Below are positions 44,201 to 55,000 of a stretch of 64,000 nucleotides of DNA, piece after piece. A program made the translations under genes and the position numbers. The stretch is from Strigamia acuminata (taxonomy: Eukaryota > Arthropoda > Chilopoda > Geophilomorpha > Linotaeniidae), in contig OX442323.1 of NCBI GenBank assembly GCA_949358305.1, forward strand, positions 2,170,001-2,234,000. Direction: 5' to 3'. The first letter of the stretch is position 1. Every line of letters starts with the position of its first letter. The notes beneath the pieces are model-generated. The model was given only the letters and a program-made list of their open reading frames with translations, did not search any database and had not been told where the DNA came from.

Positions 44201-45340
44201 CGGATGAAAAAGGCGTTATACGGATTGAAGCAGTCGGGTCGCCAGTGGTACAAAAAACTGGACGAGAAGTTGCAAAAGCACGGACTGAAGCCAACAAACG
44301 CAGACCCATGCGTGTATTACCAAATGAATGGAGAAGTCATCACGCTCGTCGCAATCTACGTGGATGATTTTATCATCGCAACGAACTGCAAAAGAAACTT
44401 GGAGAAATTAAAATCGAACCTGAAGAGCGAGTTCAAAATGAAGGATTTAGGACAAATTCACTACTGCTTGGGAATCGAGTTTAAACAGGACGAAAAGACG
44501 AAATCAATCACGATGGCGCAGAAAAAATACGTTAAGGACATACTGAATCGTTTCGGAATGCAAGACTGCTCGAAAAACACAACTCCACTCGACGCAAATC
44601 AGAAATTGCAGAAAAACAAGAAAAAGGAGGATGGGACCGACGAAGAGCTACTGGATCCAGAGAAGTTCCCGTACCAAAGTTTAATCGGATCACTCATGTA
44701 CCTCGCCGTTTGCACTCGACCCGATATTTCCTACACCGTCAGCGCATTAAGTCAATATAATACGTGCTTCACCGGAACTCATTGGACAGCAGCAAAACGC
44801 GTCCTAAGATATTTGAAGCACTCATCGAATCTCGGGCTAAAATTCGAAAAGACCGGAAAAGACTTAGTCGGCTACACGGATGCAGATTGGGGAGCAAACT
44901 TGGACGACCGTCGCTCGTACACCGGCTACTGCTTTAAACTCGCGAACGCGACAATATGCTGGGAAGCAAGAAAGCAGAAGACCGTCGCAACCTCGTCGAC
45001 CGAAGCAGAATATATGGCGTTGGCCGACGCGTCAAAAGAAGCAATCTACTTGCGAAACTTCCTAGACGAAATTAAATACATCAACAAGAAGAAAGAAACG
45101 ACCCTCATTTATAGCGATAATCAGGGGGCACACAAATTGGTGCGAAACCCAATTTTTCATTCCAGAACCAAGCACATCGACATTCGCCACCATTTTGTTC
45201 GAGAAACATGTGAGCGGGGAGATATCGACATAGAATTCCTGGAGAGTGAGAAGATGGTCGCCGATGTGTTGACCAAGGGGCTTTTTAAGCCAAAACACGA
45301 AGAATTGATCGCCCAATTTGGATTGAAGGAAATTGTTTAA
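41240..45340 (+). CDS. Copia gag-pol polyprotein (1366 aa)
   Basis: One ORF without frameshift or stop. The N-terminal gag part opens MANGGGNSARIEALGKENFD ('..L.G.NF..W') and ends in a CX2CX4HX4C zinc knuckle near residue 239 (CHGCGKIGHKIADC). The aspartic protease has DSGASSHM with Asp294. Integrase: pre-integrase HHCC from about 438 (WHKRLGHLN … CETCIEGK), then the DDE core Asp500, Asp563, Glu599 (HSDVCG, RSDNGKEY, PEQNGVSERMN). The reverse transcriptase runs from about 890 (CRWVLRTK, RLVAKGYAQ, YAPVA) with the YVDD box at about 1040. RNase H follows with TDADWG, STEAEYMA, DNQGA and HIDIRHHF, ending ADVLTKGL. As in other copia elements, gag and pol share one frame. The ORF is much more GC-rich than flanking DNA, and antisense frames are shadows. 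Confidence 0.97.
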   Translation: MANGGGNSARIEALGKENFDTWKIQMEAILDQRDLLVHAEGTSKRPETIEGNAKRMKEIETWEKSDRTAKNDILLNIKQSELRMAKNCSTANELWRKLHSVYQSKGPARKITLLKRLATHKMADGENVESHLKEFFELVDKLLDMDFKMPEDFTTILLLLSLPNSYDNFRCAIESQDKLPSLEVLEGKIKDESIARGKGKEDVSDAMMARKTFQKRKQPKKYGDENSNSTEKPVFKYKCHGCGKIGHKIADCRSKSKKESASRAEKSKYELFFCEQIETALISETSRPKNWCLDSGASSHMCSNDSTFSTIEFLKNQKLNLASKASTKIDGKGTAKIVVNTGNGNVKLDLAETLLVRDLRTNLMSVGKITERGHKVIFDDKSAEVINPKGEIVFTAEKRNGLYYIVDETEDAATAAEIEVGTGSKPAKPASTKIQEWHKRLGHLNESSLKILNEKADGMNLEKDAKLPTCETCIEGKHASTKFPDSTSKSEKLLELVHSDVCGPMPTKSMNGSRYFVTFTDDKSRWCKVYFLKHKSEVFEAFKSFKTFCERETGCALKVLRSDNGKEYVNKKFDAYLQENGIKRQTSVERTPEQNGVSERMNRTLIEMARCMLLQAKLPNSYWAEAINTACHIRNKCPTRSLENEIPHQVWTGRKPNVDYFRVFGSRVFALDKKPNKGKFEPKSKECILIGYWDGSKAYRLWSKSENKIIKSRDVKFVEKSENETNEECEENDNNNNFNDILTDCRTDQIENGTEISEDEVESAGENEPDNEDERETQHEEAEPRQNENAQIIPRRSSRTPKPYPNRNGDPPRKKYTRKNPTTTNEVLDEIAQIAILDDPTTAAEALNGNDPQEWMKAMKEEYDALIENETWEECDRPKNRNVIGCRWVLRTKFEADGSIERRKARLVAKGYAQQPGIDYFETYAPVARPGSIRMMMAIAAELGLTVHQMDAITAYLNGEIEEEIFMEFPEYLEFIAGIKIKKGKVCRMKKALYGLKQSGRQWYKKLDEKLQKHGLKPTNADPCVYYQMNGEVITLVAIYVDDFIIATNCKRNLEKLKSNLKSEFKMKDLGQIHYCLGIEFKQDEKTKSITMAQKKYVKDILNRFGMQDCSKNTTPLDANQKLQKNKKKEDGTDEELLDPEKFPYQSLIGSLMYLAVCTRPDISYTVSALSQYNTCFTGTHWTAAKRVLRYLKHSSNLGLKFEKTGKDLVGYTDADWGANLDDRRSYTGYCFKLANATICWEARKQKTVATSSTEAEYMALADASKEAIYLRNFLDEIKYINKKKETTLIYSDNQGAHKLVRNPIFHSRTKHIDIRHHFVRETCERGDIDIEFLESEKMVADVLTKGLFKPKHEELIAQFGLKEIV

Positions 45341-45451
45341 GAAATATTGTTTTTAATATTTTGAATTGTTTGTGAATGAATACTTTAATGTTTAAATGTC
45401 TAAATTGCTTAAGAAAAATGTTTTGAATTTTGAAATGTAGGAATATTGCCA

Positions 45452-45462
45452 TTCAGGGGAAG
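45452..45462 (+). promoter_or_regulatory. Polypurine tract
   Basis: CAGGGGAAG lies directly before the TGTTG of the 3' LTR: the expected plus-strand priming site. Confidence 0.8.
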
Positions 45463-45677
45463 TGTTGTTTTATTGAATGTTATATTCCTGTCCGCCAGGT
45501 GTCTTTACCACCTGTGCACCTGTATTTGGCACTGACCAATCAGTGCCCTGTTTTGTATTTAGTGCTCCGCGCACTTTTAAACATCTGTTTTAGATTAAAA
45601 CCATCACTGTTAATATTTCACCAAAAAGCCAAGCGTCTCCATTTTTATGCCTCCAACATATTAGAACAAAAACTACA
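45463..45677 (+). repeat. 3' LTR
   Basis: 215 bp, reads the same as 40904-41118. Followed by the right CTTTT target duplication at 45678-45682. Confidence 0.95.
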
Positions 45678-45682
45678 CTTTT

Positions 45683-48600
45683 CAATGAGCAAATTGGAAT
45701 TGGAAAGTGCACATTCTCTACTCCATTTCATTTTCATTCATATTCATAAAAAAATAAAATAAAATGAAATAAAATAAAAAATGTAACAAATGTGAGAAAT
45801 TATTATTCTAACAATACAATTACAAAGTTGTCTGGAAAATTGTTCTTACTTTTACTAATGATCAGTGCAACATAAATTAGACGAAAAATGACATTCCCGT
45901 GTGAAAGATTAAACCTAGAGCTGAACTTTGATTAGCAATCACATTTTAATTTCATTACACGGCTTAACTTGTAAATACAAGCTGTAATATGTCACATTGC
46001 ACAATTTAATCAATACTCAAATCAATTTGCCAGCTCTGAATTCATGTTAGACAATAAATTCCAAACCCATACATTTCTCTCCCCCAAACAACACATTTGA
46101 AACATGGCCATATGTCATAACTCGATATTTTCCTTTTATTGTGATGGTATGGGTGTGAGACCCAACTCTAAAAAACTTATTTCACAGGGTAATATCCTCG
46201 CATACAGGTCCTCCTGTGTCTTTCCTAGCATGGTTCCATCTGCCAGTCCTTTTTTTACCCTAGGAGTCTACCACCTGCATTCCAATTGGAAGCCATGAGC
46301 AGTTCCAATGAGATCATTTTCTTTCTTTGCCCATCTCTTCCATTTCCCCAACATCTATGGGGGTAAGAGAAAGAAAAAGGAAAAAAAAAAGAAAAAGGTA
46401 GTAGTTGCTGGGCTTTCAGCACAGGATTTTTTTCCCACTCCTTTTTAGCCAAAGTCACCATGGGGTTGTTTGAATAAAAGATGATTTGAGATTTGTGGTT
46501 TATGTTTTTTTCCCTGTTTGTTTTTAAACTTAAAGCAAAAAGAGGCTTCTTGTTGGATTTGTATTAAATGCGTGAAAGTGAAGTGGCACTTAATTGATTA
46601 AAGCAGGGAAGTTAAGCTCTTTTATTGAATCAATTTAAAATGCTGCAGAATTCAATGAAACATGAAAAAAGCAGAGAGAATTTCTCTAGTTTGTGTTGGT
46701 AAACATCAACAAACTGATGTTTGTGTTGTACACCTGGGTTAAATGGCCCTGTTTATTGTACTGAGTGAAATGTGTAAATGTTTGTTCTGGCAACACAGCT
46801 TAGGAAACAGTGCTATCATTTCTCCATGCCATCAGCTCTAGTTTTCTAATTTTTTTTCCTCATCTCTCTCCTTTTTGGATGATGCCAAGGTAGCTGCTAT
46901 AAGCTTGAAAGATGACCATTGGAGAGGAAATTTTGTTGGTGGTCACCAAGAAGGAAAAAAAAAACATGCAATAAATTTGAGCAACAAGGTAGGAAATGAA
47001 TGGAAACAATTTTAGGAAAAGGAGCCAAGCAGAAAAGATATATAGGAAGATAGAAGAGAAAAAAAGATGGAAGGGATGGGATCAAAGACAATCCTGTATG
47101 GCTTTACAAGATGGTCAATTCTTATTCTTTTCAATGTTCTTTTTGTACACCTTTATTTCTCTTGGAACAAGGATTGTTTTTATGGTGTGGGGTGTGAATT
47201 TGTAAATGAATAAATAAAACAAGTTTACATTTCTTATACGAAGAATGAATTTTTAAGATTTTCTTTTCAATCTCACCAAAATTCAGAGAAAACTTATTTA
47301 TTTATTTAATAAGGTTTTTCTTAGTGATAAGAATAAGAGAACAAAAACCTTTCTCGTTCGTAGACAAGGTGCAAATTAAAGTAAAAAATAAAACAACCAA
47401 ATTTTATTTCGGAATTTGCAACATATTAAATGCTTATTTATTTTGTAATGAATCGCGTTTCCGAGGTAGTTAATGGACGCGTTTGAAAGACGCCGCGATA
47501 CAATATTCTCAGGGAGCCTGGTAATTAGTACCTGCCCAGCCTTGAATGCGCGCCGGTAATAGGTAGCAAACACTCCAGTTACTGACAAAACATGAATTTA
47601 TTTGCAGGGTATTTCCGAGTCCTAAAAATGGAGACAGTGTCGCTGAATCTTGTAGAGGTTCGGGTGCTAACGCGTTCTAGGTGGCTCATACGGTCACCCA
47701 AACTCATGCAAAAACCCAGTCAGTGCCCTATCAACTCGTACTTATTTATTTATTGGTAGCACTCCAATGGAATAAAGTACAGATGAGGATTTAGGTTAAA
47801 TAGATTTTGGCACGCATAAAAATATGGACAACCATCACATTTTAAAACATCAATTAACCAGTAAGATTTAATTTAGTGCAAGTTAAGAAAAGCAGAAGAT
47901 GTATAGTTTTCACAATAATTAGGACTAATAAAATAAAATAATTCCATGTTGAAATTACTGCGTGTATAGTGTACAGTTGGCGGTAACGCATGCATTCGCC
48001 AATATACTTTAACCTATGGATCTAATATACTGTAATATGAAAAAGTTTAAACAATTTTGGTTGGCCTTTCAGCCAGCAATGTTTCAAACTTTTGAGTGCA
48101 TGTGTGTCTTCCACCTTGGTGACCGAATAAGTAGCAGAGCCTACAAAGTAAACTTTAACCATCGGGGAATAATTTTGACACTCCACCTCTTCTGTTTTGT
48201 ACCTAAACTATTTTGTCTTTTCAATTTTCACCTTTAAAACTTCCCCTCTAGTGAACATATCCACACCAGGGAAAACTGTGAAATAGAGCAAAAAAAGGGG
48301 GAAAAGTAGAAATCTCTAGTGAAATAAATAAGTTATGCGGAGATGGCATACAGGTCTAAGGACTTCTTGCACATCAATATCCCTGGTTGGGGACCACCTT
48401 GTTGATCATAAGAGAATTCCCATGAGCTTAACCCATGGAGAACTCTAAGAATGTTTGCTGGAAGCCAACCAAGCTTTTGACACAAAGTAAAAGAGGAAAA
48501 AAAATTCTTAAAGAAAAAAAAGAAAAAAGAAATTCCTAAAAGGAACTTTTATTGGATATTTTTAAGTAACAATTTTGAGATTTAGGTGCAAAACTACTCG

Positions 48601-48939
48601 TTTTATTCCATCCTCAAACATTTTAGGAAAGTGTAAACTGAGAGGAAGCATTTCTTCAGGATTTGCTTAGACCCTTCGAAAATCAATATTAGAATCCATA
48701 TTCTTTTATGAATAGAAGTTTAAAGCTGGCTTTGTCTCAGGGATTGGAAAAACAGCTTGTTTTTACATGGAATATGAAAAGGGGGAGTTTTTAAAGCTCT
48801 TTTCACTGCAAAATGTGCGTGCAAGTGATAAGCACTTTTAGTTGGGAAAAGTTTCGTTTGTCAACTCCACCATTTGCCACCACTCCGCAGAAAGGCTTCC
48901 TCATAAAAATGGTGAAAATTGTTCGCCCTAAGTAAGGAA
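45683..48939. other. Intergenic, no gene recognised
   Basis: AT-rich. Short frames on both strands have no splice or family support. Confidence 0.35.
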
Positions 48940-49030
48940 TACCGTATTTTACCGATTAAGAGTCGCCCTCGAATAGTAGCCGCGGCTGCGACACCAAGAA
49001 TACCGTATTTTTGCAAAAGTACGGTATTGT
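48940..49030. mobile_element. Partial copy of the ACCGTATTTTACC element
   Basis: Starts TACCGTATTTTACCGATTAA followed by GAGTCGCCCTCGAATAGTAGCCGCGG, matching (inverted) the right end of the element at 55001-55263. It then breaks up into repeated ACCGTATTTT/TACGGTATT pieces up to about 49040. Confidence 0.75.
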
Positions 49031-49047
49031 TTCCGTATTAAACTTCC

Positions 49048-49130
49048 CGAACGATGAACATCGTGACGTTCAGACTTCGTTTGTTACATTAAACAAATGT
49101 TACAAACGAAAAACCGAAATTGTAATTGCT
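49048..49130 (+). repeat. Dispersed repeat, copy 2 of 2
   Basis: Counterpart of 13185-13278 in the same orientation. It directly abuts the partial element ending near 49040. Confidence 0.7.
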
Positions 49131-49314
49131 CTTAATCGATAAATTAATCAAACTTTTTATTTCCCTCTGAAAGGGATATTCTGATTACCACTTTTTACCA
49201 GTAATGTGTTGACATCACCTTTAAAGCCAAATGTGAACTCACAATTACTCTGTGTAGAGGCACAAAGCAGTCTGTAAAGGTGATTGTTTATGTGTTTTTG
49301 TTATTTTTAGGTTG

Positions 49315-49575
49315 TTAAAAAAAAACAACACTAAAGTGCATTTGTTCTTTAATACATCTCTCCAACTCCTCATGAATGCCCCTGGGTAGCTGATGGCTTA
49401 GCCAGTGTTGCTTAAAGAAGAGCCTCTGCTGATGTAAGGCTAGTATATTATTACATATTAGAGCTTGCAGGGCTCCTTCCTCGGTAATTCTCTTCTCCAC
49501 AAAACCATCAACCATATGGTTTGTCTCGAGGAGTTTGCTGCGCCTTTTAGTGTTCCGTAAGAACATTAACCGCGA
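49315..49575 (-). CDS. Candidate exon, unassigned helical protein
   Basis: A minus-strand open frame preceded by a TTTCTAG acceptor (exon could start at 49575 in phase 0; first in-frame ATG at 49566). It ends in a stop at 49315. It reads NTKRRSKLLETNHMVDGFVE, then KRITEEGALQALICNNILAL and HQLPRGIHEELERCIKEQMH. The charged, Leu-rich text with 'LQALICNNI' and 'LPR.IHEEL' looks like an alpha-helical segment such as the N-terminus of an LRR or F-box-like protein, but I cannot name a family. The last residues before the stop (SVVFF) are translated from a poly-T tract and are probably not coding. It may belong to the gene starting at 52420, but a direct join to exon 2 there would be out of phase. 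Confidence 0.35.
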   Translation of the reverse strand, partial: SRLMFLRNTKRRSKLLETNHMVDGFVEKRITEEGALQALICNNILALHQQRLFFKQHWLSHQLPRGIHEELERCIKEQMHFSVVFF

Positions 49576-50978
49576 CTAGAAACAAGGCTTTTATTGGTAT
49601 CAGTATTGATATTAGCAGTTTGTTTACTTCTGATATTAGCCTGTGTTTAGGTTCTTGGCAAGTACGGATTTTCTTTCAGATGTTGCCGATACCAAGAAGT
49701 CTATGCCTCTGTTTACAAAAAACCTACGACAGACTCCCATTGGTTCGGCATATCAAAAGCTCAAGGGCACAAATAACTGATCATGTGGTCCTTCTCAACC
49801 AATAAGGAACCTTTTAAATTCAAGATGACCATAAATGACCATAAAATAAATTATTAACCACTTACAAAAGCAAATAAACCTATACTATGGAGTGTTCTTC
49901 ACTCCAATGCACGGCACTTGTCACTTGTTAATTTGTGACACTGCCTTTCCGCAGCGCCACCTATATGTTACTTTGAATAAACTAGTCAGTTACGTAAATC
50001 TCAACTACACCAACGGTGACGTTATTTGCACGCTCCATTACAGTTTTAAATGCTTAGTCAAGACAGACTACACTAAGCTTATATAGAATAAATTGAAACA
50101 TCAACGGGTTCTTCGCAAATAATTGGCTACGGCTCCTTGTACCACTTTGGAATAGAAGTGCCTTGGGTCTACCTACACCAAAATTCAGCCTTGGTACCAA
50201 ACCTTGAGTCTTGGTCAAAGTCAAACCTTGATGTTATCCAACAATATTGTTCCTGATATTATTGACAGAACAAATCTTTCATTCTCTTTAGTCTTCACAT
50301 ATCTAATTTTTTTTTTTAAAAAAATCAAAACTTCTAAGATTGAAATAAATCTATAAATAAATATTGGATTGAAATTTGGCAGAAGAAATGATATTGACAA
50401 TAAGCAAGTGTGTCAGATGCAAGTGTCTCCAAATATTAAATTTTGTCAAACAGAACAGAATGCACATGTTGGCAAGTGGGGGCAAAAAGAGGTGGAGAGC
50501 AATAACTTTCTAATGAGACATGAGATGGCAGTAGAAGCTGTCATCAGTTTGTTATATGAGAAATGAGGGAGGTCTCTTAGGAAATTCATGAGTTCAAATA
50601 AAGTTTTCAATAGTGTTCCTATTACCAACAACAGCTGGAGCAGACATTGAAGTTTGAAGGCCCTACAGCAGACTTATTTTCAGAAAGAGTAAAATATAAA
50701 ATTGCATTTTTACACCTTTGAATGAATTTAGAAAATGTTCTACCATTTGCTTCGTGCGAAACAGTTTATTTAATTTCACTAGTTGCATTCAAAAAGTCAT
50801 TTAGACTATACTGCGTTTTTAAACTGCTCGACTGAGCGTTCTCTCGATCTAACTTAAAAAATGGCAACTGATTTGGTCTGTTGTATGTACTGTCTTGTAT
50901 ACACCAAATATCATGGAATTAAGTCCACAGACAACAAGGGTTGCACCTAACTTTAACCTCTCAAGACAGAGTAGACTA
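49576..50978. other. No gene assigned
   Basis: Short open frames only; possibly intronic if the candidate exons at 49315-49575 and 52244-52420 belong to one gene. Confidence 0.3.
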
Positions 50979-52016
50979 ATGCCATGTTCGCACTGGAACC
51001 ACTTGTCTACATAACTAACTAACTTTTAGAAACTCTTGCACTAGTTTTCTACAACTCAGAACATTAAATTTGGTGTGGTGTTGTAGGAGGGACCGAGGAG
51101 GTTCCAAAAAAAGTTGGGGATTTTTCCTTTGCGTGGTTCTTGTGTAAACAGAGTTTGAAGTTGGGTGTGAATTTGGTGAAAGTTGCAATGTTTGGGAGTC
51201 TGTAACTTTCTTATCTAGAGGGGTGTCGTTCTGAAATTTGGTGTGGTGGTGGAGGAGGAGTCAAGGAACTTGCAAAAAAAGTTTGGGAGATTTCCTGTGC
51301 GTGGTTGTTGCACAATTTCAATTCGAAGTTTGGAGTCTAGGCGCAGACCTAATTCCTAACTTTTAAACTCGTTTTTCATGCATTTGCGCACACTTTTGGC
51401 CCTTCTACCATACATATTCGAAATCAGCTTTCTGAGATGAACAAAATGATATGTTTATTAAAATACATGAATATTAGCATTATGCCTTCAGCATCAAAAT
51501 AAAGTATACTTTTAAAAGCATTTAAAAATTAATAAAATATATCAAAATGTAGAGAAAAAACAAGTTGTCTTTTAAAAAAAGTACATACTTCTACGTAGCT
51601 CTAACGGTTCATGAAATACGAGCATAAATGCGTTTCGGTTGCTTCAGTTAGAGTGGAAACACAATCGTGACCTTCGTTTCGGCCTCAAAATTATGTACTT
51701 TTAATACAGAAAAAAAATTTAAAAATTATGCGAGATTACTAAACTGGCATCTGTCTTTCTTTTTTAAAGAAAGTAGAAGTTTCTATCTTTAATGGTTCAT
51801 TAGCTGCAAGTAGAAATGTAAACCCCTACCTTTCAGTGGACAACATTTTGCCAGACTCAAATAGTTAGTTTTTGTAAAGGTGCATTACGTCACTGATTTC
51901 TACAAAACTTATCCGTAAATGGGAATGGTCTGAAAATAAATCATTCACACTTGTAGAAATTAGACTTTCTAAAAGTCGCAACTTCTACGTAAGTGGTTCA
52001 AGTGTGAACTAGGCAT
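50979..52016. mobile_element. TIR element of about 1.04 kb, no transposase
   Basis: The left end ATGCCATGTTCGCACTGGAA then CCACTT is mirrored at the right by AAGTGGTTCAAGTGTGAACT then AGGCAT. The arms stay similar for about 55 bases (AACTTTTAGAAA inside). The interior holds a diverged direct duplication of about 100 bp (51055-51150 and 51233-51330, sharing AAATTTGGTGTGGTG and TTTGCGTGGTT-like blocks). No ORF. A non-autonomous DNA transposon. Confidence 0.6.
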
Positions 52017-52243
52017 GAACTTTGTTAGACATCAGTTAACAAGATGTCTGATCTCTTTATTGTTTCATTACCTGACCAACCAAAATATGGAACTTGTATG
52101 ACGACATTTATCATTGTATTGAAAACAATGCAATCCTAACTTCAGTCTGACTACTTCTGCTTTCATTTAAACAACAAAACGTGCTTAACTGCAAATTAAA
52201 TATGGCTTTACAAATGCAACTACTGTTTTTAATTTGTTCCTAC

Positions 52244-52333
52244 TCCGTTGGAAGAAATGGAAAGTCGAACTCGGCACCTCGCACCAAAAGTATGCCGTCA
52301 TCCGTAGGCGATGGAATGCCATCTCCGGATCTC
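52244..52333 (-). CDS. Candidate exon 2 of an unassigned gene
   Basis: Ninety bases with a TTATTCAG acceptor and a GTAGGA donor, phase-matched to the candidate exon 1 at 52386-52420 across a 52-base intron. It reads RRSGDGIPSPTDDGILLVRG then AEFDFPFLPT. If the donor is not used the frame stops three bases later (TAG), giving a 42-residue peptide. The exon is more G+C-rich than its surroundings. I do not recognise the protein. Confidence 0.4.
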
Positions 52334-52385
52334 CTGAATAAGTTATAAGTGGAAAAAAAGCTTCCATTGGATTTTGTTTTCTCAC

Positions 52386-52420
52386 CTCAACGTGATCCTG
52401 TCAGCGATAAAATTCTCCAT
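52386..52420 (-). CDS. Candidate first coding exon of an unassigned gene
   Basis: ATG at 52418-52420 followed by ENFIADRITL and a GTGAGA donor at 52381-52385. The last two bases (AG) complete an Arg codon with the first base of the next exon. Upstream on the minus strand, a CAG acceptor-like site (about 52513) begins sequence with stops in all frames, fitting a 5' UTR exon. No signal peptide, so a cytoplasmic or nuclear protein if real. Confidence 0.4.
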
Positions 52421-52744
52421 CTAACTAACTGAATCTACTTTTAGATTTCTCTAGTGACTTCTTCTACTGAGAGCATTTTCTTGTTGTTGCCTAGTTTTCT
52501 TAAGGTCAATATGCTGAAACAGAAACAAATTTTTTCATCCAAAAGAAGACACTAGAAATGGGCAATTTGAAAATCCGATAAAAATAAACTGAATAAAGCA
52601 GCAAAAAAAAAAAAAAAAATAGCCATACCTATTCCCTGTTTAAGTATTTCAATTGTATGGCTATCAGTTGGATTCTAAATTCTTTGGTTAGTGGATTTAG
52701 TTCATGCCATTTAAACATCTATAGCTGGAGCTGTTAACATGTTG

Positions 52745-52985
52745 GCACGCAGTAAATGCATTTTCTGGTCTGAAAATGTATTTTTTGGTCTCGAAAATGC
52801 TTTTTTTGGTCTCGACAATGCATTTTTTGGTCTGAAAATGAATTTTTTGGTCTGAAAATGAATTTTTTGGTTTCGAAAATGCATTTTTTGGTTTGAAAAT
52901 GTATTTTTTGGTCTGAAAATGCAGTTTGTCTTGTCTAAAAATACAGTTTGTTTTGTCTGAAAATGCATTTTTTGCATGCAAATGG
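52745..52985. repeat. 20/21-bp minisatellite (TTTTTTGGTCTGAAAATGCA)
   Basis: About twelve units with GGTCTGAAAATG or GGTCTCGAAAATG variants. Read on the minus strand it makes a repetitive Lys/Phe/Pro-rich frame, which I regard as a repeat artefact rather than a protein. Confidence 0.9.
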
Positions 52986-55000
52986 CTTTTTTTGTTTTAA
53001 AATCGACTTTCCTGCTAGAAACAATGTCTAAATATTTAATATTTAATACCAGTAGGCCTATTTTTTTTAGCTTGTCGTTTTTGTAAATTTTCTTCCTCGA
53101 ATAACTTTGTTTAAATTTAATGTGGAAAAGCCCAAATATATTTTTGAAGTTCCGCCACTGGCCCGTAATTACGATCAATTGATTAACAGGTGCAACACTG
53201 AACCATTTTAATTCAGTCCAGTTGCTTTAAATGCAAAGAGAGAAGCAGAGCGACTTTAAAATTAGTTGAAACAGTCAAGAACCACAAACTCGTCCTCTTG
53301 TTAAAAAGAAAAAAAAAACCGATAAACAATTTTTTGCCTCCAAATTTAAAAAAAAGAAAGCAGCATCAAATTAGTTCTACTTATCCATTCCAAACCACAA
53401 GCACGCCATGGGAGAAAGAATGATGAGCTCCTTTGCTTAATCCCAAAATCCAGACGCAAGAAATCCCTTAAAAATAATTCAGCAAACATGTTTTGTTCAC
53501 CACACCTTTTATTAGAAAATTGCCCATAGGAAAGAGAAAAAACATATTTTTTTCTTCAAATAACAGCATTTTTCCTTCCCAGCGTCGACTCGGTTTATCT
53601 TCCTTTCATTTTATACATCTAATCTGTTTTGGTGTAGCGAAAACAGATTTTTCCTTCAAGCACGCTTTCCTTCCCTCAATGCGGAACTAAGTCGAGAATA
53701 ATAGGAAAAGAGCGAGCAATATTGGTGACACAAATGGGAAATGTTTTCCCAATGATTGTGTACAATTCGCCCACCTGTTCCACTCTCACATTTGTTTTCA
53801 TCACTTGACACGTGAGAGTGCAAAACCACGGATGAAAATTTAATTTAATTCAATTTCTGCAAACAATTTTCAAAAACAATTTTTCATTAGAAAATTGTTT
53901 GCTTTTCACTTTGCTAAATGAAGCAGATGCACAAACAAAAAACAAACTCAACAAACAGTTCTCCAAGGGTCATCCAAAGACATGAGAACACAACGATTGA
54001 TTCGGACATTATACAGGGTGAAAAAAAAGTCTGGTTCACAGTAAATAATTCCCAAACTGTTTCTGATGTTAATTTTGCAAAATAATTGTCAGATTTAAAT
54101 GTTAGGCTAGCCCAAGCTTTCTGCTGCGAACAAGTTGTGGCGGTTCGAAACATGTCACAAATTAACCCTAACGGTACCAACCTAAAAGAAATGTCCCACT
54201 CACCCAACCCGAGTCATTTTTTACTCAAAATCAAAACAATTTTTCCAAAAATGTATGAAAATGATTCTATTCTTTGACAATTTCATATTTATGAAGAAAT
54301 TTAACCAATTCAGTATTTGTTGTTGAAAGAGTATGACAAAAATAATTGAGATGGAATTCAAAATTAGTGGGTCAACAAAGGAATTTATTTTATTTTTTTA
54401 AAAAGATTTTTGAATCTATTATTTTTTTTATTGGTTGTTACAGTATGATGCAGGAAATTTTAGAAAGAAAATCCCGTTTGTTTTCGAGAAAAAAATACAA
54501 ACTTTTTTGGAGGACAAAACTGACCCAAAGTTAGGGCGGCGAGGGTTAATTTAGAGCTGTGATCTAGGGATTTTGTATTTGAATAAAACTGTTCATACCA
54601 TTTAATATTGTGCGAAATTTCAGCATTTTTTAAAAAAAATAAGCTTTTGTGATAAGCCGTTTGCCTACAATCCCTATTTTCCATAGTTCATGTTGTCCAA
54701 TAAATGTATAATAAATAAAACAGAAGTTTTAGCATAAGTCATGCATTAAACATAAATGCCAAGTGATGAGAAACGATATCCTGAGAGTGCAAGGTGTGTC
54801 AACAACTCATGAATTTGAAATAAGGTAAGTGACAAAACAATGAAAATTTCCAAATATAATTTTTTTTTTATAAAGAAAAGTTTGGTCTAAAGTCACGTTT
54901 AAACGGATGAATTTTTAATCCTTTGTTTCCAATTGAAGTGCTGTCCACATTGGATCGGCAGAGTTTGATTGATTCTATCCACTTGAACATGATTGAAATA

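Larger units (their letters stand above)
40904..45677 (+). mobile_element. Full-length Ty1/copia LTR retrotransposon
   Basis: A 4774-bp element bounded by two 215-bp LTRs (40904-41118 and 45463-45677), each beginning TGTTG and ending ACTACA. On reading, I found no difference between the two LTRs. It has a 5-bp target duplication, a primer-binding site, a single uninterrupted gag-pol ORF and a purine-rich tract before the 3' LTR. All parts needed for mobility are in place, and the identical LTRs point to a recent insertion. Domain order (protease, integrase, reverse transcriptase, RNase H) assigns it to Ty1/copia. Confidence 0.97.

Noticed and set aside
41121-45316. Many long antisense open frames across the copia element
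   Set aside because: They mirror the high-GC sense gag-pol ORF and have no independent family signal.
52711-53178. 155-codon minus-strand frame, Lys/Phe/Pro-rich repeats
   Set aside because: Translation of a 20/21-bp minisatellite; the repetitive protein is a by-product.
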